Assembly: GCF_046546515.1 (NCBI RefSeq)
Contig: NZ_JBKHKJ010000028.1
Span: 9,225 to 73,224, forward strand
Source of the DNA: Parasediminibacterium sp046546515
GTDB taxonomy: Bacteria > Bacteroidota > Bacteroidia > Chitinophagales > Chitinophagaceae
Length of the DNA: 64,000 nt
Direction: 5' to 3'
Part shown: piece after piece, positions 1 through 9,198 of the stretch
Numbering within the stretch: the stretch's first letter is position 1
Layout of the letters: each line of letters begins with the position of its first letter
The notes under the pieces: model-generated
What the model saw: the letters and a program-made list of their open reading frames with translations, nothing else
Databases searched by the model: none
Told to the model about the DNA's origin: nothing
Program-made: the position numbers and the translations under genes

Positions 1-58
1 AACTCATAACTCATAACTCATAACTCATAACTCATAACTCATAACTCATAATTCATAA
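1..58. repeat. Heptamer tandem array, AACTCAT units
   Basis: Seven exact AACTCAT units followed by one AATTCAT unit and a partial unit. The array runs to the edge of the window, so its full length is unknown, and it overlaps the 3' end of the YigZ-family gene. The same unit in opposite orientation (ATGAGTT/ATGAATT) lies just upstream of that gene at 654-681, so the gene is flanked by an inverted pair of heptamer strings. Confidence 0.9.
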
Positions 59-646
59 CTTCTTTGTTTCCACCGTATGCAGTTCTTTTAGTTTGCTTGT
101 GGCTTCTGCTAAATGGGCTTTGGGGATACCTATTTCTAGGATATTGAACAATTGGTTTTCTTGTTTTAGGATAGTGCAATTGTATTGCTTTACTATCATC
201 ATTACTTCGTTCATCATGGTGTAATCAAATTGAAGCTGATATTTTATTTCTACGGGGTATTGTATGCTGGGGGTTAGTTGCAGAGCCATGGAAGCGGCAG
301 ACCTGTAAGCATTAATCAATCCCGGCACACCCAACAAAGTGCCTCCAAAATAGCGAACTACTACTATTAATACATTTGTCAATTGCTTGCTGTCTATGGC
401 ATTCAGAATGGGCTTGCCCGCAGAACCGCTAGGTTCCCCATCATCGCTTACCCTAAAAACCTTGTTGCCCAAGCCTACCCTGTAGGCAAAGCAGTGGTGC
501 ACAGCTTTTGCATGTTCTTTCTTTAAGCCCTGTATTATTTTTTTTAAATCTTCCGGGTCGGCAAAAGGATACGCATAAGCTATAAAGCGGCTACCCCGGT
601 CTTTGTATTCTGCAATAGTTGCTTTGTTGATGGAAAAGTAGTACAA
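53..646 (-). CDS. YigZ/IMPACT family protein
   Basis: A 197-residue protein of the IMPACT (UPF0029/YigZ) family. Conserved stretches are HHCFAYRVG (about residues 50-58), DDGEPSGSAGKPIL (about 68-81) and VVRYFGGTLLGVPGLINAYR (about 97-116). A C-terminal ferredoxin-like half of the DUF1949 type follows. Length is normal for the bacterial family. Eukaryotic IMPACT regulates GCN2, but the bacterial role is not well defined and nothing here narrows it. The stop codon lies inside the heptamer array at the window start, so the last residues are encoded by the edge of the repeat. Confidence 0.9.
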   Translation of the reverse strand: MYYFSINKATIAEYKDRGSRFIAYAYPFADPEDLKKIIQGLKKEHAKAVHHCFAYRVGLGNKVFRVSDDGEPSGSAGKPILNAIDSKQLTNVLIVVVRYFGGTLLGVPGLINAYRSAASMALQLTPSIQYPVEIKYQLQFDYTMMNEVMMIVKQYNCTILKQENQLFNILEIGIPKAHLAEATSKLKELHTVETKKL

Positions 647-653
647 ATTAATT

Positions 654-681
654 ATGAGTTATGAATTATGAATTATGAGTT
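654..681. repeat. Heptamer array, inverse of the 1-58 array
   Basis: Four units read ATGAGTT, ATGAATT, ATGAATT, ATGAGTT. They are the reverse complement of the AACTCAT/AATTCAT units at 1-58, and the two strings bracket the YigZ-family gene. Confidence 0.85.
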
Positions 682-722
682 AAGGCACCCTATTCACCAC
701 TATATACTTATCAAATAATGCC

Positions 723-1766
723 TTACAACTGATAATTTACGACTTGTATCCTATCATTATCAACCATAAACGATTTTTCAATTGCTGCATTAAAAAGTAT
801 TGGTGCATGCACGCCATCTGCAACAGAAAGTTGGGTATTGGTTATTACCCTTGCCTCGTCCCACAAGTGGTAATCAATAAAAGATTGCAGTGTTTTGCTC
901 CCCCCTTCTACTAATATGCTTTGGATATTTTTTTTATAACACATATTCATTATTTGCGGCAAAATAGCTGTTTCCCTTTTCAATTGATAATATATGAGGT
1001 TTTCTTTTTCTTCCTGCTTCAAGTAATTAAAAACAATAGTAGGCTGTTGCTGGTCGAACAATTGCAACGAAGTTGGCAACGCCAATTCCATATCAATCAC
1101 CAACCTTATTGGCTGCTTGCCACTCCACAAGCGGTTAGATAAGGATGGGTTGTCTTGCAAAGTAGTATTTGTGCCTACTAATATAGCCGCTTCCTCGCTT
1201 CGCCATTTGTGTACCAGCCTGTTGGTAATATCATTGCTAATCAATAACCTCTTTGTTGAGTGGCTACCTATAAAATGATTAGCTGTTTCCGCCCATTTCA
1301 ATACAATAAAAGGCCTTTTTCTAGCATGGAATGTAAAAAAACGTTTGTTCAGTTCTTTACATTCAGCCTCCAATACACCCACCAATACGTCAATACCTGC
1401 TGCTTTCAATCGTTCAATGCCTTTGCCATCAACTGCTTCAAAACTATCCCTGCACCCCACTACTACCTTGGGGATTTGATGCTTGATAATTAAATCGGCA
1501 CAAGGGGGTGTTTTGCCAAAATGGGCACATGGTTCTAGGCTTACATATATAGTTGACAAAGGGATGAGGTGCTTGTCGTTTTCTGCTACGCTATTGATGC
1601 AGTTTACCTCGGCATGTGCCTGCCCATATTGCTGGTGGTAGCCCTCCCCTATTATCCTTCCCTCGTGCACCAATACACTGCCAACCATTGGGTTTGGCGC
1701 AACCGCCCACCTGCCCAATTGGGCAAGCTGCAAACAACGGCGCATGTATGGTTGGTGTAGATTCAT
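723..1766 (-). CDS. ribD: Bifunctional diaminohydroxyphosphoribosylaminopyrimidine deaminase / reductase (riboflavin synthesis)
   Basis: A 347-residue RibD that performs the second and third steps of riboflavin synthesis: deamination, then reduction of the ribosyl side chain. The N-terminal cytidine-deaminase-like domain has the zinc site H51-A-E53 and PCAHFGKTPPC with C80 and C89. A RibD C-terminal (DHFR-like) reductase domain runs from about 150 to the end, with KWAETANHFIG and a glycine-rich VEGGSKTLQSF near the C-terminus. The other rib genes are not adjacent. The short upstream sequence shows no FMN riboswitch. Start is the ATG giving MNLHQPYMRRCLQLA, the usual N-terminus of this family. 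Confidence 0.96.
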   Translation of the reverse strand: MNLHQPYMRRCLQLAQLGRWAVAPNPMVGSVLVHEGRIIGEGYHQQYGQAHAEVNCINSVAENDKHLIPLSTIYVSLEPCAHFGKTPPCADLIIKHQIPKVVVGCRDSFEAVDGKGIERLKAAGIDVLVGVLEAECKELNKRFFTFHARKRPFIVLKWAETANHFIGSHSTKRLLISNDITNRLVHKWRSEEAAILVGTNTTLQDNPSLSNRLWSGKQPIRLVIDMELALPTSLQLFDQQQPTIVFNYLKQEEKENLIYYQLKRETAILPQIMNMCYKKNIQSILVEGGSKTLQSFIDYHLWDEARVITNTQLSVADGVHAPILFNAAIEKSFMVDNDRIQVVNYQL

Positions 1767-1784
1767 TGGGGAGTTTTTGTTTCA

Positions 1785-1836
1785 CGGTTCACCGTTAACC
1801 GATAGCGACTTTCGGTGAGCGGTTTACGGTAAGCCG
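1785..1836. repeat. Heptamer-type inverted repeat between ribD and prmC
   Basis: The left arm CGGTTCACCGTTAACCG (1785-1801) and right arm CGGTTTACGGTAAGCCG (1820-1836) pair with about three mismatches. Both arms have roughly 7-bp periodicity. The element lies between two divergent genes and contributes to the 5' region of both. Confidence 0.7.
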
Positions 1837-1886
1837 TTTAGCGACAGCTGCGAATATAACCGAAATGGTAGTATTATTGCCCTTTT

Positions 1887-2753
1887 ATGACCACCCACTC
1901 AGCATACCAGCAATTACAAAACCAGTTGTGTGAATTATACAACAACCGTGAGGCAACCAACATTGCCGACTGGGTGATGGAATATGTAACAAAGCAAACT
2001 AAAATAGAAAGGATAATCCATAAAACCCAATCCATAAATGCAGAACAAGCAAAGCAACTGGAAGGCATAACCGTACAACTGTTGCAGTACCGCCCAGTGC
2101 AATATGTACTGCAGGAAGCATGGTTTGCTGGGATGAAATTTTATGTTGACGAAGCAGTGCTAATACCAAGGCCAGAAACGGATGAATTAGTAGAGTGGGC
2201 TGTTGAGCAAGCCAAGGCAACGATGGTTACACCTTCCCGGTTGGCCATTTTAGATATTGGCACAGGCAGTGGCTGCATACCTATTGCACTAAAAAAGAAA
2301 CTGCCGCAGGCAGATGTTAACGCTATTGATATTAGCCACCAAGCACTTGCAGTAGCAAGGAAAAATGCGGACAACTTACAAGCCGCCATCCATTTACAGA
2401 AAATAGATTTTTTAGACGAGTCTGGCTGGGGCAAGCTGGGCATTTACAATATCATCATTAGCAATCCGCCGTATATAAAGCAATCGGAAAAAAACAGCAT
2501 GAGCCAGCATGTAACGCTGTTTGAGCCCAATATGGCGTTGTTTGTAAGCGATAACGACCCATTGATTTTTTACCGGAAAATTGCCATTTTTGGGCAGCAG
2601 CACCTTGTCGAAGGTGGGCATATTTTTGTGGAAATAAATGAAGCTCTTGGGCAAGAAACGGTGGCTTTATTCAACAGTTGCGGCTATAGTACTGAACTGA
2701 AAAAAGACTTGCAAGGCAAGGATAGGATGGTAAAAGCCAGTATTCCATTTTAG
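1887..2753 (+). CDS. prmC: Peptide chain release factor glutamine N5-methyltransferase
   Basis: A 288-residue PrmC/HemK that methylates the glutamine of the GGQ motif in release factors RF1 and RF2. The AdoMet-binding loop DIGTGSG is at about 123-129 and the substrate-glutamine motif NPPY at 193-196. An IPRPETDELVE segment (about 93-103) joins the helical N-terminal domain to the Rossmann domain. Length matches the family. It is divergent from ribD. Start is the ATG that follows the spacer repeat; no clear ribosome-binding sequence precedes it, which is common in this phylum. Confidence 0.95.
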   Translation: MTTHSAYQQLQNQLCELYNNREATNIADWVMEYVTKQTKIERIIHKTQSINAEQAKQLEGITVQLLQYRPVQYVLQEAWFAGMKFYVDEAVLIPRPETDELVEWAVEQAKATMVTPSRLAILDIGTGSGCIPIALKKKLPQADVNAIDISHQALAVARKNADNLQAAIHLQKIDFLDESGWGKLGIYNIIISNPPYIKQSEKNSMSQHVTLFEPNMALFVSDNDPLIFYRKIAIFGQQHLVEGGHIFVEINEALGQETVALFNSCGYSTELKKDLQGKDRMVKASIPF

Positions 2754-2928
2754 GCATAACCCCATTAAATTATCCCCAAAGCAACCTTTCCTTCACTTAT
2801 AGCCCATTTACCCATTAAATTTGCTGTTTCACCGACTTCCCAAATTCATTTACAAGTCGCTTAAAAGATTTTTTATTAAAAAGAGCAGCAAATAATTGAT
2901 ACCTGCTGCCGTCTAAAATTTCACATTT

Positions 2929-3603
2929 ATGAAAACAATGAAACAGGTTCTAGTTCTTTTATTACTTGCCGCAGTAGTATTACAAGGTTGTAGTTCTGCC
3001 AACAAAACCCAGAAAGGCGCAGCTATAGGTGCAGGTGGCGGCGCAGTGCTAGGTGGCATTATTGGCAGCTTGTCTGGCCATGTGGGCGTTGGTGCCATTA
3101 TTGGTGCTGCTGTTGGCGGTGGAGCAGGTGCCATTATTGGCCATAAAATGGACAAGCAAGCTGCTGACATCCAAAAAGACCTTCCCAATGCAAAAGTAGA
3201 AAGGGTTGGTGAGGGCATAGTAGTAGAATTTAGCGATAAAATTTTATTTTCTATCAACCAATACAACCTTTCTCCTGCAGCAAAAGCAAGCCTAGACAAA
3301 TTAGTAGCTGTGCTGGTAAAATACCCAGACACCAACATTGAAATACAAGGGCATACAGACAACACAGGCTCTGCAGCATACAATTTAAAATTGTCGCAGC
3401 AAAGGGCAGACGCTGTAAAAGCATATATTGTAAGTAATGCGATAGATGCATCTAGGCTTACTTCAAAAGGTTTCGGTGCAGACTCCCCACAGTATAGCAA
3501 CGATACTAAGGAAGGGCAAGCACAAAACCGCAACGTTCAGTTTGTAATATCGGCAAATGATAAAATGAAAACTGATGCAAGCAAAGAAGCGGCAAAACCT
3601 TAG
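2929..3603 (+). CDS. OmpA-family lipoprotein with glycine-zipper segment
   Basis: A 224-residue outer-membrane lipoprotein. The signal peptide ends in the lipobox LQGC, with lipidated C21. A glycine-rich zipper (about 30-70; AAIGAGGGAVLGGIIG-type repeats) may insert in the membrane. The C-terminal OmpA peptidoglycan-binding domain (about 105-215) has the diagnostic IEIQGHTDNTG and NLKLSQQRADAVKAY. It probably anchors the outer membrane to peptidoglycan. A hairpin terminator follows directly, so the gene is likely monocistronic. The YiaD/Pal-like group contains many paralogues, so I give no symbol. Confidence 0.92.
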   Translation: MKTMKQVLVLLLLAAVVLQGCSSANKTQKGAAIGAGGGAVLGGIIGSLSGHVGVGAIIGAAVGGGAGAIIGHKMDKQAADIQKDLPNAKVERVGEGIVVEFSDKILFSINQYNLSPAAKASLDKLVAVLVKYPDTNIEIQGHTDNTGSAAYNLKLSQQRADAVKAYIVSNAIDASRLTSKGFGADSPQYSNDTKEGQAQNRNVQFVISANDKMKTDASKEAAKP

Positions 3604-3622
3604 TTGATTGATACCATTTAAC

Positions 3623-3657
3623 AAGTGTTGCCAATCTATTTAAGGTTGGCAACACTT
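3623..3657 (+). terminator. Hairpin terminator after OmpA-type lipoprotein gene
   Basis: AAGTGTTGCCAA and TTGGCAACACTT form a perfect 12-bp stem with an 11-nt loop, 20 bases after the stop codon. The T run after the stem is short, so termination strength is uncertain. Confidence 0.75.
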
Positions 3658-4000
3658 TACAAAAACTTGCTCCATTTACTTGACAAAGCTAACTCTATAA
3701 GTTTGTTCATGTGAAGCACTGCATTATATAAAACTAATTCTTTTTCAAAATATGGTTAATATCATTGTAGACAAAACAACTTTAGCTTCTGTAATAATTT
3801 CACTTGTCTGTATAACCCTTGTAGCATTATAACCCTAATTTGTTGCTTTTAGCAACAAGAAATTTCAAAACAGCGATACATCCATAATGCCTGTTTATAG
3901 TTTTTATGCCTTAGAGGCAATATCAATTTCCACAAAAAGCCAAAATTCCCTCTCAAAAATTACCAAAAAATCACTATGGTTTTTTTTCTACCCATTCCCC
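3658..4000. other. AT-rich gene-free spacer before secDF
   Basis: No convincing reading frame, RNA gene or repeat family is visible here. The stretch is strongly AT-rich and leads into the candidate secDF promoter. Confidence 0.5.
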
Positions 4001-4008
4001 TATCTTTG
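4001..4008 (+). promoter_or_regulatory. Candidate -7 element (TATCTTTG) for secDF
   Basis: TATCTTTG fits the Bacteroidota -7 consensus TAnnTTTG and lies 39 bases before the secDF start, giving a short leader. No good TTTG -33 box is seen at 19-21 bases upstream; the equivalent position is a T-run. Confidence 0.5.
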
Positions 4009-4047
4009 CCGACTTTTAAAAAATAAACTAGTTAAATTCCCGCTTAT

Positions 4048-7000
4048 ATGCAACTGAAAGGTTTAGTACGATTTTTCGCCATCGCACTTATTTTAATCTG
4101 TGTTTACCAATTGTCATTTACCTGGATTGTTCGCAGCCACGAAAGTAATATGGAAGCCAAGGCAGACAAATGGCTTTCTGCCTACCCCAAGCCCGAAATA
4201 AAATATGCAGGCAATAACGACTTGCAGGCTCTGTATGCCGACACGCTGAAAGAACTGAAAAGGGTAAGGCTACAACGCTTGCTGGACAGTACAAAAGACA
4301 CCAAGATAGGCCTACTAGGCCTGACTACTTACCGTAGTGCAAAAGACAAGGAACTAATGCTGGGCTTGGATTTGCAGGGTGGTATCAGCGTAACCATGGA
4401 AGTAGGGCTGGATGGCTTGCTGAAATCGTTGGCAAACTATACTAAGGATGCAGCTTTCAACAAGGCTTTGGACGAGGCAGTTAGCAAAAAAGCAAATGGT
4501 GGAGCAGATTTAATAACGCTTTTCACCACTGCATTCAAGCAACAAAACCCTTCTACCCCTCTAGCACCTTTTTTTGTTGCTAAAAGCAATGGCAAGGTAA
4601 AATACGATGCAAGCGATGCCGTTGTTGCCAATTACCTTACGGAGCAAGCTACCATAGCATTTAACAACACCTACCGCATCCTGCGTACCCGTATCGATAA
4701 ATTTGGTGTTGCTTCCCCAAATATCAATCAAGACCCCGCCAAGGCAATTATAAGCATTGAGTTGGCTGGTGCAAACGACCCAGAAAGGGTGCGTAATTAC
4801 TTGCAATCTACTGCCAACCTTCAATTTTTTGAAGTATATAACCTGAACGAAATTGGCGAAGGCATCAAGAATGCAGACAAAGCCGTGCAGGATTATTTGA
4901 ATGGCGTAAAAGCTACTGTGGTAGATACTGCTAAGGTAAAAGACAGCACGAAAGCTATTGCAAAGGCCGACACAAGTAAAAACAAATTGAACGAAGCCCC
5001 GATAAGAAGGATAATTCAGTTTGAACAGCCTTACCAAGGCAAGAATGGCAAAACCATTTTCCCTTCTTCTATTGGCTATATCCAAAGTTCCGATACTTGC
5101 CTTTTGAATGGTTATTTAAGGATGGACATTGTAAAAGCTAAGTTCCCAGCTAACCTTTCTTTCATGTATGGAAAGGTAGATATTGACGATCCTAAAGCAA
5201 GAAACGTTTTACAATTATATGCAGTTAAAACCCTTGACAATGGTCAAGCAGAGCTAGAAGGCGAGCATGTAACAGAAGCCAAGCAAGATTATGACGAGCG
5301 TGGCAAAGTGGCTATTAAAATGAACATGGACAAGATAGGTACTAATATATGGGCTAAAATGACAGCCCGCAATATTGACAAGCCTATTGCCATTGTACTT
5401 GATAATTTTGTTTACTCTGCCCCTAATGTAAACGATGCCATCACCACAGGTAGCTCGCAAATAAGCGGCAACTATTCTGCCAAGGAAGCACAAGATTTGT
5501 CTGAAATATTAACCAGTGGAAAGCTAACTGCCCCTGCCCGTATTGTTCAGGAACAAGTAATCGGGCCAACTATTGGCCAGGCTGCAGCAAAAGGTGGTTT
5601 ACTATCTTTTTTAATCTCTTTCCTTGTCATATTTGCTTTGATGCTGGTGTATTATAATACTGCTGGCTGGGTTGCAAACATTGCCTTGATTTTAAACTTA
5701 TTGTTTACCATTGGTATTTTAGCCGCTTTAAACTTTACATTAACGGCTGCTGGTATTGCTGGCTTGGTATTAACCATTGGCATGGCTGTGGATACCAACG
5801 TAATTATTTTTGAAAGGATTAAAGAAGAATTGACTAAGGGCAAGAATTATCAAGCTGCTGTAACAGAAGGTTACAGGCGTTCGTTGGCGCCTGTGTTGGA
5901 TGCCCACGTTACCACATTCCTTACGGCGGCAATTTTGTTCTACTTTGGTTTAGGTCCTGTACTTGGCTTTGCCACCACGCAAATGATTGGTATTATTTTA
6001 TCTTTGTTCTGCGGTATCCTTGTTTCGCGCTTGGTTACAGACTTGTACATGAACAAAAACCGCCACTTCGATTATTTCACTGGTATTTCTAGGTCAATTT
6101 TCCAACATGCTTCATTTAGGTTTATTGAATATAGGAAAGTAACTTACGGAATATCTGCAGTAGTGTTGGTATTGGGCATTGCCTCATACTTCAATGGCTT
6201 TGACAAAGGCGTGGAATTTGAAGGTGGCCGTAGCTATACCGTTAAGTTTGACAAAGCAGTAAGCACAGATGCTATACGTGATGACTTGAAAAAAGCATTC
6301 AATGGTGAAACCCCTGTTATTAAAACAGTTGGATCTTCTACGCAATTGAACATCACTACCGCTTACAAAATCACTGAAAACAATAAAGATAATAGCCTTG
6401 ACAAAGAGGTAGAAACCAAATTGTATGAAGGGCTTAAAAACTACTTGCCACAAGGGCTTTCTTACGCTGATTTTGATACTAAGTACAAGCAAGGTTCACA
6501 AACAGTACAGCCTACCATATCTGAGGAGTTGAAAGCTGGTGCTACACAAGCTACTGTTTTCGCCTTGATAGCTATTTGCCTGTACATATTCATCCGTTTC
6601 CGTGATTGGAGGTACAGTTTGGGTACTATTGTATCTTTGTTGCACGATGTATTTGTAACCTTGATAGTGTTCAGCTTTGCACGCAAGATTGTCCCTTTCC
6701 CATTAGAAATTGACCAGCACTTTATTGCGGCGGTGCTAACCGTGATAGGTTTCTCGATGAACGATACCGTGATTGTATATGACAGGATTAGGGAGGACAG
6801 CAAATTGATGCGTGGTGAAAGCAATGCAACCATCATCAACAAAGCGATTAACCAAACCCTTAGCCGTACGGTAATGACATCGTTAACCGTGTTCCTTACC
6901 ATCTTAATCTTGTTCATCTTTGGTGGCGAGGTTACAAGGGGTTTTGCGTTTGCAATGCTTGTGGGTGTGTTTACAGGTACATACTCCTCCATTTTTGTAG

Positions 7001-7065
7001 CAGCGCCTATCTTGGTTGACTTTGCCAAAGACAAACCATTGGGTTCTGGCGAAGACAAAAAATAA
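4048..7065 (+). CDS. secDF: Protein translocase subunit SecDF (fused SecD and SecF)
   Basis: A 1005-residue fusion of SecD and SecF, the proton-driven accessory complex that helps SecYEG export proteins. The SecD half has an N-terminal membrane anchor, the GLDLQGGI motif (about 110), a long periplasmic P1 region and a six-helix bundle ending near residue 670. The SecF half starts near 690, carries GVEFEGGRSYTVKF (about 725-738) and a second bundle with FSMNDTVIVYDRIRE. The matching SecD site is VDTNVIIFERIKEEL. Fused SecDF is normal in Bacteroidota. The P1 region has a lysine/alanine-rich insert (about 290-320). The gene is monocistronic between a promoter-like site and a strong terminator. 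Confidence 0.97.
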   Translation: MQLKGLVRFFAIALILICVYQLSFTWIVRSHESNMEAKADKWLSAYPKPEIKYAGNNDLQALYADTLKELKRVRLQRLLDSTKDTKIGLLGLTTYRSAKDKELMLGLDLQGGISVTMEVGLDGLLKSLANYTKDAAFNKALDEAVSKKANGGADLITLFTTAFKQQNPSTPLAPFFVAKSNGKVKYDASDAVVANYLTEQATIAFNNTYRILRTRIDKFGVASPNINQDPAKAIISIELAGANDPERVRNYLQSTANLQFFEVYNLNEIGEGIKNADKAVQDYLNGVKATVVDTAKVKDSTKAIAKADTSKNKLNEAPIRRIIQFEQPYQGKNGKTIFPSSIGYIQSSDTCLLNGYLRMDIVKAKFPANLSFMYGKVDIDDPKARNVLQLYAVKTLDNGQAELEGEHVTEAKQDYDERGKVAIKMNMDKIGTNIWAKMTARNIDKPIAIVLDNFVYSAPNVNDAITTGSSQISGNYSAKEAQDLSEILTSGKLTAPARIVQEQVIGPTIGQAAAKGGLLSFLISFLVIFALMLVYYNTAGWVANIALILNLLFTIGILAALNFTLTAAGIAGLVLTIGMAVDTNVIIFERIKEELTKGKNYQAAVTEGYRRSLAPVLDAHVTTFLTAAILFYFGLGPVLGFATTQMIGIILSLFCGILVSRLVTDLYMNKNRHFDYFTGISRSIFQHASFRFIEYRKVTYGISAVVLVLGIASYFNGFDKGVEFEGGRSYTVKFDKAVSTDAIRDDLKKAFNGETPVIKTVGSSTQLNITTAYKITENNKDNSLDKEVETKLYEGLKNYLPQGLSYADFDTKYKQGSQTVQPTISEELKAGATQATVFALIAICLYIFIRFRDWRYSLGTIVSLLHDVFVTLIVFSFARKIVPFPLEIDQHFIAAVLTVIGFSMNDTVIVYDRIREDSKLMRGESNATIINKAINQTLSRTVMTSLTVFLTILILFIFGGEVTRGFAFAMLVGVFTGTYSSIFVAAPILVDFAKDKPLGSGEDKK

Positions 7066-7087
7066 AACAACGGGTTGATATAATTAG

Positions 7088-7124
7088 AAAAGGCTTCTTC
7101 AAAAATTTTGAAGAAGCCTTTTTT
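7088..7124 (+). terminator. Rho-independent terminator of secDF
   Basis: AAAAGGCTTCTTCAAAA pairs perfectly with TTTTGAAGAAGCCTTTT around a single central A, followed by a T run. It sits 22 bases after the secDF stop codon. The A-rich 5' side would also give a U-run on the other strand, but the opposing gene ends at 7286. Confidence 0.9.
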
Positions 7125-7216
7125 GTTATAAGTATAATAGTGTCTGGATTAGGATTTGTGGGATTTGAAGATTGTAGAATTTGTTACTACAAAAAATAAT
7201 CCTCTTGCTTTCTTCT

Positions 7217-7262
7217 TTCCCTTAATTCTTCGTGCTACTTTGTGTTTTCGTGCTTTTCTGGC
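7217..7262. repeat. Half of a GCCACAAAGGC-type dispersed repeat
   Basis: The segment (CTTAATTCTTCGTGC, then TTTGTGTTTTCGTGC) resembles the right halves of the fuller repeats at 23024-23136 and 24751-24879. No matching left half is seen here. Confidence 0.6.
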
Positions 7263-7285
7263 TATACAAGCCATATATGAACTGG

Positions 7286-7630
7286 TTACACGCTAAAAGA
7301 AGTGCCACATCCACAGGTTTTGCTGGCATTGGGATTGGTAAATGTAAAGCCACGGCTATTTAGGCCATCGTGCCAATCTACCTGCATTCCAAACAAATAC
7401 ATTTGGTGGCTGGGTGTCATGATAAATTCCAACCCATCTGCATCATATACCTCATCTTCTGGCAATTGCTCATCGAAGCCAAGCACATAAGTAAGCCCAC
7501 TGCAACCACCGCCTTTTATGCCAATGCGCAGCTTTTGCGTAGCGTCAAAACCTTCTTCCGCCATTAACCTTTTTATTTCCGTAACCGCATGAGCGGTAAA
7601 TTTTATTGGTGAAGCAACTATTGTATCCAT
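7286..7630 (-). CDS. IscA/HesB-family iron-sulfur cluster carrier
   Basis: A 114-residue A-type carrier that accepts and delivers Fe-S clusters. The three ligand cysteines are present: C43 in GGGCSGLTY and C106/C108 in the C-terminal CGCG. Length is typical of the family. It lies downstream of ureD on the same strand but about 80 bases away, and it has its own promoter-like sequence, so it is probably not a urease gene. Which A-type carrier it is (IscA, ErpA or SufA) cannot be decided from sequence alone. Confidence 0.93.
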   Translation of the reverse strand: MDTIVASPIKFTAHAVTEIKRLMAEEGFDATQKLRIGIKGGGCSGLTYVLGFDEQLPEDEVYDADGLEFIMTPSHQMYLFGMQVDWHDGLNSRGFTFTNPNASKTCGCGTSFSV

Positions 7631-7652
7631 AAAATAATGTTTAATTCTGATG

Positions 7653-7682
7653 CAAAAATAATTAAAGTACGCAGTTTTACAA
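7653..7682 (-). promoter_or_regulatory. Bacteroidota-type promoter for the IscA-like gene
   Basis: On the minus strand TTG (7682-7680) is separated by 19 bases from TATTTTTG (7660-7653), which fits the -33/-7 arrangement TTTG-N19-21-TAnnTTTG. The -7 box lies 22 bases before the ATG. Confidence 0.6.
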
Positions 7683-7708
7683 CGGTTGGTTATATCGTTT
7701 AAAGGAAT

Positions 7709-8503
7709 TTAAGATGCCTTTTCGGTTATCTGATAAATTTGATACAGCCCAATTGCTTTTAGGCAATCGTACAATTGTTCAGCCTTATACCCTAATATCC
7801 TTATAATCAACCCATTTATTGGTGCAGCAGTAACGCCGAAAGCAATCCCTTTTTGTTGGGATAAGTATTCATAAATGCCATCACTCAATGGTATGCAATC
7901 TGCATTCTCATCTAAAAATATAAGGCTTGCTTGATGCGTAAACCCTTCTAACTGGCCAATGGCATTTACATCTATAAGGGCTGGCTGCATCAGCAGGTTT
8001 TCTTTGATAACCAATTTCCCTTGCAGGAATACCTGGGTAATACTATGATATTTAGAAAATTGGAACAATTCGCCATTCAGCTTTCTACCACAGGTTAATA
8101 CCTCGCCCCAGACTAAGCTGCAACCAGCTTGTAGGTATATGCTGCTTTTAGTAACAAAACTTGCATTTTCATGTGGTACTGAAGGGTGGGGCAGATAAGT
8201 AAAAGTAGCTCCTTCTTTCAAATGCACTTCCATTAATTGCCTTGCTCCTGTTTTCATATTAAACAGCCGCTGGTAGCTTTGCGTATGCAATTGCATGGCA
8301 CAACCAGCATCCAGTTCTACTTTCAATTGGTAATCATCACCATCCAATATACCCGGCGATGAACTCATTATAGAAATCTGTAGGTTATTAACCGTCTTGT
8401 CTTCCGTGATGTTGGCTATTTTCAGCGGTGGGGTGAAATAGCTGTGTTTCAAATAAGTGATACCGTTTCTCAAAGCGGTAGTTATGTGCAGTTGTGCTAT
8501 CAT
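7709..8503 (-). CDS. ureD: Urease accessory protein UreD (UreH)
   Basis: A UreD-family chaperone of about 264 residues that binds apo-urease and, with UreF and UreG, delivers nickel and CO2 to the active site. Recognisable features are the central SYQRLFNMKTGARQLMEVHL and PHPSVPHENASF, and a WGEVLTCGRKLNGELF stretch, all typical of UreD. The start chosen is the ATG at 8503, which overlaps the ureG stop in an ATGA arrangement and so implies translational coupling. A GTG two codons upstream (8509) is the alternative. It is the last gene of the urease locus. Confidence 0.93.
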   Translation of the reverse strand: MIAQLHITTALRNGITYLKHSYFTPPLKIANITEDKTVNNLQISIMSSSPGILDGDDYQLKVELDAGCAMQLHTQSYQRLFNMKTGARQLMEVHLKEGATFTYLPHPSVPHENASFVTKSSIYLQAGCSLVWGEVLTCGRKLNGELFQFSKYHSITQVFLQGKLVIKENLLMQPALIDVNAIGQLEGFTHQASLIFLDENADCIPLSDGIYEYLSQQKGIAFGVTAAPINGLIIRILGYKAEQLYDCLKAIGLYQIYQITEKAS

Positions 8504-9135
8504 CTCCACAATTTTGGTTCTTCCGCTTCTTCCAGCAGGGCATATTTTTTTATCCAGCCTATCACTGTTTGCAGGCCTTCGCCACTCATCAGGTTGGTAA
8601 ACACAAATGGCTTGCCTTGCCGCATCTTTCGGGCATCACGTTCCATCACACCAAGATCGGCATGTACATAAGGTGCCAAGTCTATCTTGTTGATGATCAG
8701 CAAATCGCTCCTAGTAATGCCAGGGCCGCCTTTACGAGGTATTTTATCGCCTTCGGCTACATCAATTACGAAAATAGCCAAGTCTGCCAAATCGGGGCTA
8801 AAAGTCGCCGAAAGGTTATCGCCACCGCTTTCTATAAAAATGAGCTGCACGTCGGGTATTCTTTGTGCCATTTCATCCACGGCTTCTAGGTTCATGCTGG
8901 CATCTTCCCTGATGGCAGTGTGTGGGCAACCCCCTGTTTCCACGCCAATAATCCTTTCCGGCGGTAGCAGGCTGTTTTTGGTTAAAAACTCTGCATCTTC
9001 TTTTGTATAAATATCATTGGTTATTACGCCTAGGCTATATTCAGCAGCCATTTGGCGGCTTAGCCTTTCTATCAATGCTGTTTTGCCTGAACCTACAGGG
9101 CCCGCTATGCCTATTTTAATATAATTCCTATCCAT
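8500..9135 (-). CDS. ureG: Urease accessory GTPase UreG
   Basis: A UreG GTPase of about 211 residues that powers nickel insertion into urease. The Walker A motif GPVGSGKT is at about 12-19, followed by VITNDIYTKEDAEF, the nickel/dimer motif VETGGCPHTAIREDAS, IESGGDNLSATFSPDLAD and the guanine-specificity NKIDLAPY. The ATG at 9135 (MDRNYIKIGIAG) is preferred to one 17 codons upstream, because family members start just before the P-loop and the extra residues look like spacer sequence. It is coupled to ureD downstream. A 760-base spacer with a repeat element separates it from the rest of the urease genes, so it may need its own promoter; I see no TAnnTTTG box just upstream. Confidence 0.96.
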   Translation of the reverse strand: MDRNYIKIGIAGPVGSGKTALIERLSRQMAAEYSLGVITNDIYTKEDAEFLTKNSLLPPERIIGVETGGCPHTAIREDASMNLEAVDEMAQRIPDVQLIFIESGGDNLSATFSPDLADLAIFVIDVAEGDKIPRKGGPGITRSDLLIINKIDLAPYVHADLGVMERDARKMRQGKPFVFTNLMSGEGLQTVIGWIKKYALLEEAEEPKLWR

Positions 9136-9198
9136 ATTTCTTTTTTCCTTGCTACGCAAAATAGGAAAAGATTGGGCAATGTGCAAAAATTATATATG

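Noticed and set aside
1786..1886. FMN riboswitch upstream of ribD
   Set aside because: The divergent spacer is only about 120 bases and consists mainly of heptamer-type repeat; no conserved RFN-element segments are visible.
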